Part shown: positions 7,258 to 16,143 of the stretch, piece after piece
How the letters are laid out: each line of letters starts with the position of its first letter
Numbering within the stretch: the first letter of the stretch is position 1
Assembly: GCF_003846185.1 (NCBI RefSeq)
Contig: NZ_ML123034.1
Span: 5,133,442-5,197,441, forward strand
Length of the DNA: 64,000 nucleotides
From: Streptomyces sp. ADI96-02
Lineage (GTDB): Bacteria; Actinomycetota; Actinomycetes; Streptomycetales; Streptomycetaceae
Reading direction: 5' to 3'
Notes under the pieces: generated by a model
What the model was told of the DNA's origin: nothing
The model's database searches: none
The model's input: the letters and a program-made list of their open reading frames with translations, nothing else
Made by a program: the position numbers and the translations under genes

Positions 7258-8232
7258 TCAGTCCTTCGCCACTCCGGTACCACCGGCCCCCGCCGACCCG
7301 TCGGCGCCTTCCGCCACGGTGGTCTCGGCACGGTCTGCGCCCCCTGCGCTCCCCGTGCCCGGGGCGAACGTGCCGCCCTCGGCGTCGACGCCGCCGGGCG
7401 CCTCGGCGGCCGGGGCCACCGCGATGCCGGTCTTGGCGCGGCGTCCGCGCTTCTCGATCCAGGTCGCCAGGGCCGAGAGCACCAGGCACATCGCGATGTA
7501 GATGGTGCCGATCACGGTGATCGTCGAGACGTACGGATACATGCCGTTGACCTGCGTGTTGGAGGCGATCAGACGCGCGGTCTGGAGCAGCTCCGGGTAC
7601 AGGATGATGAAGCCGAGCGAGGTGTCCTTGAGGGTCACCACGAGCTGGCTGATGATCGTCGGGAGCATGGACCGGATGGCCTGCGGCATCAGGACGGTGC
7701 TCATGACCTGCGTCTTGCTCATGCCCAGGGCGTACGCGGCCTCGCTCTGCCCCTTGGGGACGGAGTTGATGCCGGCGCGCAGCACCTCGGCCTGCACGCA
7801 GCCGTTGTAGACGGACAGGCCCAGCGCCAGCGCCCACATCGAGTAGTCGGTGAGGAAGCCGACCCAGATCGCGTAGATCGTGATCAGCAGCGGCAGCGAG
7901 CGGAACAGCTCGATGAAGGTGGTCGCGACCCAGCGGACCGGCTTGTGGTCGGAGAGGCGCCCCACCGCGAGCACGACGCCGAGGACGAGCGAGCCGACCG
8001 CGGCGAGGCCGAACGCCTTGAGCGTGGCGAGCACGGCGTCGGCGATGTTCTGCCGGATGCCCGCGTAGTTGAAGATGTCCCACATCTCCGGGGCCAGGTG
8101 GCCCTTGTCGTACAGCCGCATGATGCCGACGGCGAGCAGCGCCGCGATGGCGAGCGTGCCGACGACGGCGTAGAGCCGGTTGCGGACGACGGCCTTGGGA
8201 CCCGGGGCGTCGTAGAGAACGCTGGCGCTCAT
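7258..8232 (-). CDS. gluD: Glutamate ABC transporter permease GluD
   Basis: 324 residues; His/Glu/Gln/Arg/opine-type membrane permease. The permease core includes ELFRSLPLLITIYAIWVG and the EAA loop QAEVLRAGINSVPKGQSEAA that contacts the ATPase. The ATG overlaps the gluC TGA by 4 bases (ATGA). The last 60 residues form a hydrophilic Ala/Gly/Glu-rich cytoplasmic tail, longer than in other members. Last gene of gluABCD, followed by a clear hairpin terminator. Confidence 0.93.
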   Translation of the reverse strand: MSASVLYDAPGPKAVVRNRLYAVVGTLAIAALLAVGIMRLYDKGHLAPEMWDIFNYAGIRQNIADAVLATLKAFGLAAVGSLVLGVVLAVGRLSDHKPVRWVATTFIELFRSLPLLITIYAIWVGFLTDYSMWALALGLSVYNGCVQAEVLRAGINSVPKGQSEAAYALGMSKTQVMSTVLMPQAIRSMLPTIISQLVVTLKDTSLGFIILYPELLQTARLIASNTQVNGMYPYVSTITVIGTIYIAMCLVLSALATWIEKRGRRAKTGIAVAPAAEAPGGVDAEGGTFAPGTGSAGGADRAETTVAEGADGSAGAGGTGVAKD

Positions 8233-8876
8233 CGGGCGACCTCCATGCGACGCTCCAGCAGCCGGAAGAGGCCGCTGATGGTAAACGTGACGACGAGGTA
8301 GCCGAGGGCCACCCAGATGAAGACGGGGACGATGTCGTAGCCCCGGTCGCTCATCAGCTTCTGCCAGCCGAACAGCTCGGCGACGCTGAAGGCGCCGGCG
8401 ATCGCGGAGTTCTTCGTGAGCGCGATGAAGATGCTGCTCAGCGGGGGGATGACGGTCCGCGTCGCCTGGGGCAGCACCACGATGCGCAGCGTCTGGGCGA
8501 ACGTCATGCCGATCGATCGGGCGGCCTCGGCCTGGCCCAGCGGCACGGTGTTGATGCCGGAGCGCACGGCCTCGCACACGAACGACGAGGTGTAGAAGCC
8601 CAGGGCGAGCGAGCCGAGGAGGAACGGGCTCATGCCCGGGAAAAGGATCTCCGGCACCACGAAGAAGAAGATCAGGAAGAGGAGCGTCAGCGGGGTGTTG
8701 CGCATCAGCGTCACCCAGGCGGTGCCGAAGTACCGCAGCGGCGGTACCGGCGAGACCCGGAATCCGGCGATCGCGACACCGAGCAGCAGGGCGATGACCG
8801 AGCTGACGGCCGTGATCGACACGGTGCCTATGAAGCCGTCGCGGAACTCTGGGAAATTGTCGAGCAGTACGTTCAT
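8229..8876 (-). CDS. gluC: Glutamate ABC transporter permease GluC
   Basis: 215 residues from ATG 8876 (MNVLLDNFPEFRDGF). HEAAM-type permease with about five membrane segments; the EAA loop CEAVRSGINTVPLGQAEAAR is visible. Forms the heterodimeric channel with GluD. It lies 161 bases after gluB, the largest gap within the operon. Orthology to the glutamate uptake system of S. coelicolor rests on gene order and the adjacent gluR-gluK. Confidence 0.93.
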   Translation of the reverse strand: MNVLLDNFPEFRDGFIGTVSITAVSSVIALLLGVAIAGFRVSPVPPLRYFGTAWVTLMRNTPLTLLFLIFFFVVPEILFPGMSPFLLGSLALGFYTSSFVCEAVRSGINTVPLGQAEAARSIGMTFAQTLRIVVLPQATRTVIPPLSSIFIALTKNSAIAGAFSVAELFGWQKLMSDRGYDIVPVFIWVALGYLVVTFTISGLFRLLERRMEVAR

Positions 8877-9037
8877 GAGGTCTCCGCGTCGGCGGGCAGC
8901 GGCATCGGGGCAGGGGAGGGGGCGCCCCGTACGCACGCCGCGACCGCGGGGATCGCGGGCAGCGGCGGCGTACGGGACGTCTGCGTCACACGTGGTGCGT
9001 CAGTGACGGGGCGTCAGCCGTCGAGCGGCGGACGGTG

Positions 9038-9961
9038 TCAGTAGCGCTCGAGGGCCGGCGGCTCGGTGTAGTCCGAACCGGACAGGCCCAGCGTGGCCTC
9101 GTAGATCTTCTTGTACGTGCCGTCCGCGACGTGCTTCTCCAGCGACTTGTTGATCGCCTCGCGCAGGACCTTGTCGTCCTTGTTCAGGCCGACACCGTAG
9201 GGCTCGTCGGTGAACGGCTTGCCGACGACCCTGAGCTTGCCGGAGTTGGCGGCGGCGTAGCCCTTGAGGATCGAGTCGTCCGTGGTGACGGCGTCGACCT
9301 GCTTGGTCAGCAGCTGCTGGACGCAGTCGGAGTACTTCGCCAGCTCGACGACGCTCGCGCCGTACTCGGGCTTCTTGATCTCCTGGAGCGGCGTGGAGCC
9401 GACGATCGAGCAGACCTTCTTGCCCTTCACCGCGTCCTTGCCGGTGATGGCCTTCTCGTCCTTGCGCACCAGCAGGTCGGCGCCCGCCTTGTAGTACGGG
9501 CCGGCGAAGCCGACCTGCTTCTTGCGCTCGTCGTTGATCGTGTACGTACCGACGAAGTAGTCGACCTGGCCCTTGGAGATGGCCGTCTCGCGGATGCCGG
9601 AGTCGACGGTCTTCCACTCGATCTGCTTGTCCGAGAAACCGAGGTCCGCCGCGATCATCTTGGCGATCTCGATGTCGAAGCCGGAGCGCTCCTTGGTCGA
9701 CTGGTCCTCGAAGCCGAGGTACGGCTGGTCGGCCTTGGCGCCGATGATCAGCTTGCCGCGCTTCTTGGCCTCCTTGAAGACCGGCGAGTCCAGGTCGACA
9801 CCCGTGGCCACGGTGTACTCGGGAAGCGCGGGGGCCTCGGGGGAGCCGGGCTTCGTGCCGCCCGGCTTGTCACCGGCGGACCCTTCCTTGCCGCCACACG
9901 CGGTCGCGGTCAGGGCGAGCACGGCGATGGCCGCGACAGCGGCGGATGTACGGAGCTTCAT
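9038..9961 (-). CDS. gluB: Glutamate-binding lipoprotein GluB
   Basis: 307 residues from ATG 9961 with AAGGAA upstream. The N-terminus is a lipoprotein signal peptide ending TATAC, with Cys22 as the lipid anchor. The rest is a family 3 extracellular solute-binding protein: KLIIGAKADQPYLGFED, RSGFDIEIAKMIAADLG and KGQVDYFVGTYTINDERK line the amino-acid-binding cleft. It captures the ligand outside the membrane and delivers it to GluCD. It follows gluA by 32 bases in the same operon. Confidence 0.95.
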   Translation of the reverse strand: MKLRTSAAVAAIAVLALTATACGGKEGSAGDKPGGTKPGSPEAPALPEYTVATGVDLDSPVFKEAKKRGKLIIGAKADQPYLGFEDQSTKERSGFDIEIAKMIAADLGFSDKQIEWKTVDSGIRETAISKGQVDYFVGTYTINDERKKQVGFAGPYYKAGADLLVRKDEKAITGKDAVKGKKVCSIVGSTPLQEIKKPEYGASVVELAKYSDCVQQLLTKQVDAVTTDDSILKGYAAANSGKLRVVGKPFTDEPYGVGLNKDDKVLREAINKSLEKHVADGTYKKIYEATLGLSGSDYTEPPALERY

Positions 9962-9993
9962 CTGAACATTCCTTATGTCGTAGGTCGTCGGCG

Positions 9994-10788
9994 TCAGTGG
10001 TGAAGGATCTTCGACAGGAAGTCCTTGGCCCGGTCGCTGCGCGGATTGCTGAAGAACTGTTCGGGCGCGGCCTCTTCGACGATCTTGCCGTCCGCCATGA
10101 AGACGACGCGGTTGGCGGCGGAGCGGGCGAAGCCCATCTCGTGGGTGACGACGATCATCGTCATCCCGTCCCGCGCCAGCTGCTGCATGACTTCGAGGAC
10201 CTCGTTGATCATCTCCGGGTCGAGAGCCGACGTCGGCTCGTCGAAGAGCATGACCTTGGGACCCATGGCCAACGCCCGGGCGATCGCCACGCGTTGCTGC
10301 TGCCCGCCGGAGAGCTGGGCCGGGTACTTGTCGGCCTGCACTCCCACACCCACCCGGTCGAGCAGGGTGCGGGCCTTCTCCTCGGCGGCGCTCTTGTCGG
10401 TCTTGCGGACCTTGGTCTGGCCCAGCATGACGTTCTCCAGCACCGTCTTGTGTGCGAAGAGATTGAACGACTGGAAGACCATGCCCACGTCGGCGCGCAG
10501 CCGGGCCAGCTCCTTGCCCTCCTGGGGCAGGGGCTTGCCGTCGATCGTGATATCGCCCGAGTCGATCGTCTCCAAGCGGTTGATCGTGCGGCACAGCGTG
10601 GACTTGCCGGACCCGGAGGGCCCGATGACGACCACGACCTCGCCACGGGCGATGGTCAGATCGATGTCCTGGAGCACATGCAGCGCGCCGAAGTGCTTGT
10701 TGACGTTGCTCAGTACGACCAGGTCGTTCGCCGCAGGCGCGGCATCCTCGGCGCCCTTGGTCACTGAAACTCCGCTCATCGGCTTCAT
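9994..10788 (-). CDS. gluA: Glutamate ABC transporter ATP-binding protein GluA
   Basis: 264 residues. Walker A GPSGSGKST, Q-loop FQSFNLFAHKT, ABC signature LSGGQQQRVAIARAL and Walker B VMLFDEPTSALD are all intact. First gene of gluABCD. ATG 10788 has GGAGGA about 8 bases upstream; a second ATG nine bases later is possible. Its promoter must lie in the 386-base region shared with the divergent gluR gene. Confidence 0.95.
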   Translation of the reverse strand: MKPMSGVSVTKGAEDAAPAANDLVVLSNVNKHFGALHVLQDIDLTIARGEVVVVIGPSGSGKSTLCRTINRLETIDSGDITIDGKPLPQEGKELARLRADVGMVFQSFNLFAHKTVLENVMLGQTKVRKTDKSAAEEKARTLLDRVGVGVQADKYPAQLSGGQQQRVAIARALAMGPKVMLFDEPTSALDPEMINEVLEVMQQLARDGMTMIVVTHEMGFARSAANRVVFMADGKIVEEAAPEQFFSNPRSDRAKDFLSKILHH

Positions 10789-11174
10789 GCTCCGTCCTCC
10801 TCGGTTGGAGAGGACACTAGAGACGCAGTGCGACCAGCGTCATTACATCTGAGCGGAAATTGAGCATAACGATCCGGCCGCGACCGGACACTCCGCGTGA
10901 AGAGGGCGCCAGGAGCGACGCCCGGGCGTACCGGGTGCATAACGGAAACCCCCCTGCGTCCGGCAGACTCTTGACTGGTGTGCCGGTCATCGGAGTGGAT
11001 GCCCTGAGCGGTACGGACGTGAAACCCCGCTGAACGGGAAGCCTCATCGGGCGCCCCGGGGATGAAGTGCCGGCGAACGATCGGATGTCACGCTGTGACA
11101 CCGGGCGACGAGGACCGGTTCACGCACACGGGATCAGGGAACGCCCACGGCCCGGGGAGACGGAGAGGAGGGCC
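10789..11174. promoter_or_regulatory. Divergent gluA / gluR promoter region
   Basis: No convincing gene. The 8-mer GCATAACG occurs twice in the same orientation (10864-10871 and 10937-10944, 73 bases apart) in locally AT-richer sequence, making it a candidate recognition element for GluR. In S. coelicolor GluR is reported to act on gluABCD; I cannot confirm its binding site from sequence alone. Confidence 0.45.
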
Positions 11175-11867
11175 ATGAGACTGCTGCTCGTCGAGGACGA
11201 CGACCATGTCGCGGCGGCCCTGTCCGCCGTGCTCGCCCGGCACGGGTTCCAGGTGGTGCACGCCCGCAACGGCGAGGAGGCGCTGCGCGCCCTGCTGCCC
11301 GCCGAGAAGGAGCCCTTCGGGGTGATCCTCCTCGACCTCGGCCTGCCCGACCAGGACGGCTACGAGGTCTGCGGCAAGATCCGCAAGCGCACCGCGACCC
11401 CGGTGATCATGGTGACCGCCCGCGCCGACGTGCGCTCGCGCATCCACGGGCTGAACCTCGGCGCCGACGACTACGTGGTCAAGCCCTACGACACCGGCGA
11501 GCTGCTGGCCCGTATCCACGCCGTCGCCCGGCGCACCACCTCCGGCGAGGACACCGTGCCGACCCCGCTCGCCGCCCTGCGCCTCGGCCCGGTCCACATC
11601 GAGCTGCCGACCCGCCGGGTCAGCGTCGACGGTGCGGAGGTCCAGCTCACCCGCAAGGAGTTCGACCTGCTGGCCCTCCTCGCCCAGCGCCCCGGCGTGG
11701 TCTTCCGCCGCGAGCAGATCATCAGCGAGGTGTGGCGTACGAGCTGGGAGGGGACCGGGCGCACGCTGGAGGTGCACGTCGCCTCCCTGCGCTCCAAGCT
11801 GCGGCTGCCCGCCCTGATCGAGACCGTGCGGGGCGTCGGCTACCGGCTCGTCTCGCCGTCCGCGTGA
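11175..11867 (+). CDS. gluR: OmpR-family response regulator GluR
   Basis: 230 residues from ATG 11175 behind GGAGAGGAGGG. Receiver domain with acidic pocket LLVEDDDH, phosphoacceptor Asp in VILLDLGLPDQDG, the Thr in MVTARAD and the Lys in DDYVVKPYD. The C-terminal half is an OmpR-type winged helix (ELPTRRVSVDGAEVQLTRKE and GTGRTLEVHVASLRSKL). It is 18 bases upstream of its sensor kinase and divergent from gluABCD. The name rests on the arrangement matching the GluR-GluK glutamate-sensing system of S. coelicolor. Confidence 0.9.
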   Translation: MRLLLVEDDDHVAAALSAVLARHGFQVVHARNGEEALRALLPAEKEPFGVILLDLGLPDQDGYEVCGKIRKRTATPVIMVTARADVRSRIHGLNLGADDYVVKPYDTGELLARIHAVARRTTSGEDTVPTPLAALRLGPVHIELPTRRVSVDGAEVQLTRKEFDLLALLAQRPGVVFRREQIISEVWRTSWEGTGRTLEVHVASLRSKLRLPALIETVRGVGYRLVSPSA

Positions 11868-11885
11868 CGGGCGGGTTCCCCTCCG

Positions 11886-13292
11886 GTGCGCGCCCGCCTC
11901 CTTCCGCTGCTCATCGTCCTGATGGCCGCCGTCCTGCTGACCCTCGGATTCCCGCTCGCCGTGAGCGTCGCCGCCGCCGAGCAGCAGAGCCTGGTGATCG
12001 ACCGGATCGACGACACCGCACGCTTCGCCGCGCTCGCACAGGCCGGCACGGACACCCTGCCCGACGACGACGAGCGCCACCGCACCCTCCAGACAGACCT
12101 GGAGGTCTACGCCTCCGTGTACGGGATACGGGCCGGCGTCTTCTACCGGGACGACCGCGCCCTGGCGAAGGCCCCCGACTCCTGGATGCTGCCCGAGGAG
12201 GGCGAGGGGCGCACGGCGTTCAAGGAAGCGCTGCTCGGCCGCCGCTCGCACGATCCGCCGCAGGTCTGGCCGTGGCAGGACGGCCGTGTCGTCGTCGCCT
12301 CGCCCGTCGTGCGGGACGGGGACGTCGTCGCCGTCGTCGTGATCGACTCGCCGACCGACGTCATGCGGTCCCGGATCCTGCGCGCCTGGCTGCTGATCGC
12401 CCTCGGCGAGGCCCTGGCCATGCTGGTCGCGGTCGGCGCGGCCTTCCGGCTCACCGGCTGGGTGCTGCTGCCGGTCAGGACGCTGGACGCCGCCGCCCAC
12501 GACATCGCCGTCGGCCGCATGCGCTCGCGGGTCGCCGCCTCCGGCGGGCCGCCCGAGCTCCGCCGGCTCGCCGTGTCGTTCAACGAGATGGCCGACAACG
12601 TCGAGGACGTGCTGGAACAGCAGCGGGCCTTCGTCGCCGACGCCTCGCACCAACTGCGCAACCCGCTGGCCGCCCTCCTGCTGCGCATCGAACTGCTCGC
12701 CCTGGAGCTGCCGGACGGCAACGAGGAGATCGCCGCCGTGCGCACCGAGGGCAAACGGCTGGCCCGGGTCCTGGACGACCTCCTCGACCTGGCGCTCGCC
12801 GAGCACGCCGAGGCCGACCTCCAACTGGTCGACATCGTGCCACTCACCGCCGAGCGCGTGGCCTCCTGGCGTCCGATGGCGGACGGCAAGGGTGTGGCCC
12901 TCGTCCTGGACGGGGCTCCGGCCGCCACCGCGTGGGCCGACCCCATAGCGCTCTCCAGCGCCCTCGACGCCGTCATCGACAACGCGCTGAAGTTCACACC
13001 GCCCGGACAGGACGTGCGCGTCACCGTCTCCGCCGACGCCGCCGCGGTGGCCGTCGTGGTCGCGGACCGCGGCCCCGGCCTCACCGAACAGGAGCTGGAG
13101 CGCGTCGGCGACCGCTTCTGGCGCAGCACCCGCCACCAGAACGTGAGCGGATCCGGCCTCGGCCTCTCCATCTCACGGGTCCTGCTGGCCGCGGGCGGCG
13201 GCTCGATCGCGTACGCGCAGCACGAACCGCACGGCCTGCGCGTCACCCTCCGCGTACCGCGCGAAGCCGGTCAGGGCTTGACCGACCGGTAG
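11886..13292 (+). CDS. gluK: Sensor histidine kinase GluK
   Basis: 468 residues from GTG 11886. One membrane helix at about residues 5-30, an extracytoplasmic domain of about 130 residues, a second helix near 160-190 (ILRAWLLIALGEALAMLVAV), a HAMP region, then the H-box FVADASHQLRNPLAAL with the phosphorylatable His, the N-box VIDNALKFTPP, and the G-boxes ADRGPGLTE and GSGLGLSISR. It would sense extracellular glutamate and phosphorylate GluR. The last 22 bases overlap the 3' end of the convergent TAXI-protein gene. Confidence 0.9.
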   Translation: MRARLLPLLIVLMAAVLLTLGFPLAVSVAAAEQQSLVIDRIDDTARFAALAQAGTDTLPDDDERHRTLQTDLEVYASVYGIRAGVFYRDDRALAKAPDSWMLPEEGEGRTAFKEALLGRRSHDPPQVWPWQDGRVVVASPVVRDGDVVAVVVIDSPTDVMRSRILRAWLLIALGEALAMLVAVGAAFRLTGWVLLPVRTLDAAAHDIAVGRMRSRVAASGGPPELRRLAVSFNEMADNVEDVLEQQRAFVADASHQLRNPLAALLLRIELLALELPDGNEEIAAVRTEGKRLARVLDDLLDLALAEHAEADLQLVDIVPLTAERVASWRPMADGKGVALVLDGAPAATAWADPIALSSALDAVIDNALKFTPPGQDVRVTVSADAAAVAVVVADRGPGLTEQELERVGDRFWRSTRHQNVSGSGLGLSISRVLLAAGGGSIAYAQHEPHGLRVTLRVPREAGQGLTDR

Positions 13293-14269
13293 TACCTCTT
13301 CGCCCCTTCGTGCACGTCCAGCGGGTCGGTGTAGATGGCCGTCCGCAGATCCACCAGCTGGGCCGCGTGCACCTCGCGGCCGATCCGGTCCCGGCTGTTG
13401 ATCACGGTCCGGGTGAACGCCTCCGTCATGGCCGGATCCGTACGGTCGGTGGTGACGAGCAGATTGGCGACCGCGACCGTCGCGATCGACTCGCCCTGCT
13501 GGGCGTCGAGGTAGGCGTCCGCCGGCATCACGGCCGAGCGGTAGTAGCGCGTGGACCCGCCGGCCGCCTGCACCTTCGCGATCAACGCGTCGTCCAGCGG
13601 GACCAGCCGGATGGCGAACCGCTCCGACAGCGCCTGCACGGCCCCGGTCGGCAGGCCGCCGGACCAGAAGAAGGCGTCGATCTCGCCGTCGACCAGCCGG
13701 TCCGGCATGGTGTCGATACCGGCCGACACCGCGGTGACGCCGCCTGTCGGATCGATGCCCGCGGCGGTCATCAGCCGGTCCGCGACGAGCCGCACCCCGG
13801 AGCCCTCCTGGCCCACCCCGACCCGCTTGCCCCGCAGGTCGGCGACGCTCTCGATGCCGGCGCCGCGGGGCACGACCAGCTGTACGTAGTCGTCGTAGAG
13901 CCGCACACAGCCCCGCAGCCGCTCGGCGCCCGGCTTGCCGGCCCGCAGATAGGTGGCCACGGCGTCGGCGGTGGCGATGGTGAAGTCGGCCTCTCCGGCC
14001 GCCACCCGCGCGAGGTTCTGCTGCGAGCCCTCACTGGTCCGCAGCCTTATCGACACTCTCGGCATGTCCCGGGCCAGCGCGTCCTCCAGCCGCTCCCCGT
14101 AGCGCTGGTAGACGCCGGTCGGGACGCCCGTGGAGAAGGTCAGCGAGCCGCTCGGGGCCCGTTCCCCCAGGGGCTTCAGCCACCACGCCAGCAGGCCGAG
14201 GACGACCGCGAGCACGGCGCCCGCCTGAAGGGAGCGTCGTCGGCCGAACCGGGACAGAGCGTGGGGCAT
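13271..14269 (-). CDS. TAXI-family solute-binding protein
   Basis: 332 residues. An N-terminal Arg-rich start and one hydrophobic helix (AGAVLAVVLGLLAWWL) look like a signal anchor. The rest is the TAXI (TRAP-associated extracytoplasmic immunogenic) fold: FSTGVPTGVYQRYGERL, LVVPRGAGIESVADLRGKRV and DAFFWSGGLPTGAVQAL. TAXI proteins often bind glutamate, glutamine or similar ligands and normally feed a TRAP permease, but no TRAP permease gene is in the window. It overlaps gluK tail-to-tail by 22 bases, which suggests a shared role, for example as an accessory ligand-binding protein for the sensor (inference). Confidence 0.88.
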   Translation of the reverse strand: MPHALSRFGRRRSLQAGAVLAVVLGLLAWWLKPLGERAPSGSLTFSTGVPTGVYQRYGERLEDALARDMPRVSIRLRTSEGSQQNLARVAAGEADFTIATADAVATYLRAGKPGAERLRGCVRLYDDYVQLVVPRGAGIESVADLRGKRVGVGQEGSGVRLVADRLMTAAGIDPTGGVTAVSAGIDTMPDRLVDGEIDAFFWSGGLPTGAVQALSERFAIRLVPLDDALIAKVQAAGGSTRYYRSAVMPADAYLDAQQGESIATVAVANLLVTTDRTDPAMTEAFTRTVINSRDRIGREVHAAQLVDLRTAIYTDPLDVHEGAKRYYRSVKP

Positions 14270-14370
14270 GCGCGCGATCCTGCCAGCTGGCCGCCCCGCT
14301 GGCCAGGGCCGTCCGGCAGGGCGGGCCGGGCACGGGAGGGACGCGGTCGCCCACCGCCTACCCTTGTCCC

Positions 14371-15891
14371 ATGAGCAGCGGCAACCGGAGCGAAGCAGTG
14401 GACGTCAAGAAGAGCTACGAGGTGCGCACCTACGGGTGCCAGATGAACGTCCACGACTCCGAACGGCTGTCGGGTCTCCTGGAGGACGCCGGATACGTCC
14501 GCGCCCCCGAAGGGGCCGACGGCGACGCCGACGTCGTCGTCTTCAACACCTGCGCGGTGCGCGAGAACGCCGACAACAAGCTGTACGGCAACCTCGGCCG
14601 GCTCGCCCCGATGAAGACGAAGCGCCCCGGCATGCAGATCGCCGTCGGCGGCTGCCTCGCGCAGAAGGACCGCGACACCATCGTGCGGCGCGCCCCCTGG
14701 GTGGACGTCGTCTTCGGCACGCACAACATCGGCAAACTCCCCGTGCTGCTGGAGCGCGCCCGGATCCAGGACGAGGCGCAGATCGAGATCGCCGAGTCCC
14801 TGGAGGCGTTCCCCTCCACGCTGCCCACCCGCCGCGAGTCCGCCTACGCCGCGTGGGTCTCCATCTCCGTGGGCTGCAACAACACCTGCACCTTCTGCAT
14901 CGTCCCCGCCCTGCGCGGGAAGGAGAAGGACCGCCGCACCGGCGACATCCTGGCCGAGATCGAGGCCCTGGTCGCCGAAGGGGTGTCCGAGATCACCCTG
15001 CTCGGCCAGAACGTCAACGCGTACGGCTCCGACATCGGCGACCGCGAGGCGTTCTCCAAGCTGCTGCGCGCCTGCGGGCGAATCGAGGGACTGGAGCGGG
15101 TCCGCTTCACCTCCCCGCACCCCCGCGACTTCACCGACGACGTCATCGCCGCCATGGCCGAGACGCCGAACGTGATGCCGCAGCTCCACATGCCGATGCA
15201 GTCCGGATCGGACCGGGTCCTGAAGGCGATGCGCCGCTCCTACCGGCAGGAACGCTTCCTAGGGATCATCACGAAGGTGCGCGCCGCGATGCCCGACGCC
15301 GCCATCTCCACCGACATCATCGTCGGCTTCCCCGGCGAGACCGAGGAGGACTTCCAGCAGACGATGCACGCGGTCCGCGAGGCCCGTTTCGCCAACGCCT
15401 TCACCTTCCAGTACTCCAAGCGCCCCGGCACCCCGGCCGCCGACATGGACGGGCAGGTCCCGAAGGAGGTCGTCCAGGAGCGGTACATGCGGCTGTCCGC
15501 CCTCCAGGAGGAGATCTCCTGGGAGGAGAACAAGAAACAGGTCGGCCGCACCCTGGAGATCATGGTCGCCGAGGGCGAGGGCCGGAAGGACGGCGCGACC
15601 CACCGGCTCTCCGGGCGCGCGCCCGACAACCGCCTCGTCCACTTCACCAAGCCCGAGCAGGACGTGCGCCCCGGCGACGTGGTGACCGTGGACATCACCT
15701 ACGCCGCCCCGCACCACCTGCTCGCCGAGGGCACGCCGCTCGCCGTGCGGTCCACCCGCGCGGGCGACGCCTGGGCGAAGCGCAACACGGCAGCCGCCGC
15801 CAAGCCCGCCGGCGTGATGCTCGGCCTGCCCGGCATCGGCGCCCCGGCCCCTCTGCCGGCCGTCGCGGCGACGGGCTGCGGACGCGACTGA
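14371..15891 (+). CDS. miaB: tRNA-2-methylthio-N6-dimethylallyladenosine synthase MiaB
   Basis: 506 residues. Adds the 2-methylthio group to i6A37 of tRNAs reading UNN codons. The N-terminal domain supplies three cluster Cys (YGCQMNVHDSERL, NTCAVRENA, GGCLAQKD); the radical SAM motif CNNTCTFC follows, then a TRAM domain (TLEIMVAEG to about residue 465). The C-terminal 40 residues are Ala/Pro-rich. TACCCT lies 6 bases before the ATG and there is no Shine-Dalgarno sequence, so the mRNA may be leaderless. It acts after MiaA, encoded 1.6 kb downstream. Confidence 0.97.
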   Translation: MSSGNRSEAVDVKKSYEVRTYGCQMNVHDSERLSGLLEDAGYVRAPEGADGDADVVVFNTCAVRENADNKLYGNLGRLAPMKTKRPGMQIAVGGCLAQKDRDTIVRRAPWVDVVFGTHNIGKLPVLLERARIQDEAQIEIAESLEAFPSTLPTRRESAYAAWVSISVGCNNTCTFCIVPALRGKEKDRRTGDILAEIEALVAEGVSEITLLGQNVNAYGSDIGDREAFSKLLRACGRIEGLERVRFTSPHPRDFTDDVIAAMAETPNVMPQLHMPMQSGSDRVLKAMRRSYRQERFLGIITKVRAAMPDAAISTDIIVGFPGETEEDFQQTMHAVREARFANAFTFQYSKRPGTPAADMDGQVPKEVVQERYMRLSALQEEISWEENKKQVGRTLEIMVAEGEGRKDGATHRLSGRAPDNRLVHFTKPEQDVRPGDVVTVDITYAAPHHLLAEGTPLAVRSTRAGDAWAKRNTAAAAKPAGVMLGLPGIGAPAPLPAVAATGCGRD

Positions 15892-15926
15892 CGTCCCGTC
15901 GCGCGGCGCGACCGCGCGACGGGACG
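15892..15926 (+). terminator. Hairpin immediately after miaB
   Basis: CGTCCCGTCGCGCGG and CCGCGCGACGGGACG form a perfect 15-bp stem with a 5-base loop, starting right after the miaB stop codon. No U tract follows. Confidence 0.75.
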
Positions 15927-16008
15927 GGACGGCGACGCGACTGACCTCCCGCGCGGCGACCGGGCCGTGACCGCGCGGCGACCGGGCCGCGCGACGGGAC
16001 GGGACGGC
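15912..16008 (+). repeat. Direct repeats in the miaB - dioxygenase gap
   Basis: A 22-base sequence beginning CCGCGCGACGGGACGG occurs at 15912-15933 and again at 15987-16008. Between the copies GCGCGGCGACCGGGCCG is also repeated. The first copy is the right arm of the miaB terminator, so part of the hairpin has been duplicated 75 bases downstream. Confidence 0.7.
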
Positions 16009-16143
16009 ACGACCGGGCCGTTGGGTGCGGGGCGCCCGGTGGGCCTCAGCCGTCCGACCCGGAGGCCGGCGGCTGCTCGCCCCTCGCCGGCCGCGCACCC
16101 CTGACGGCGGACTCGCGGCCTACCGGCAAGTACGCTGACCGGC

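Noticed and set aside
11088..13136. A 682-codon minus-strand frame opposite gluR-gluK
   Set aside because: Antisense shadow of two genes with complete two-component signatures.
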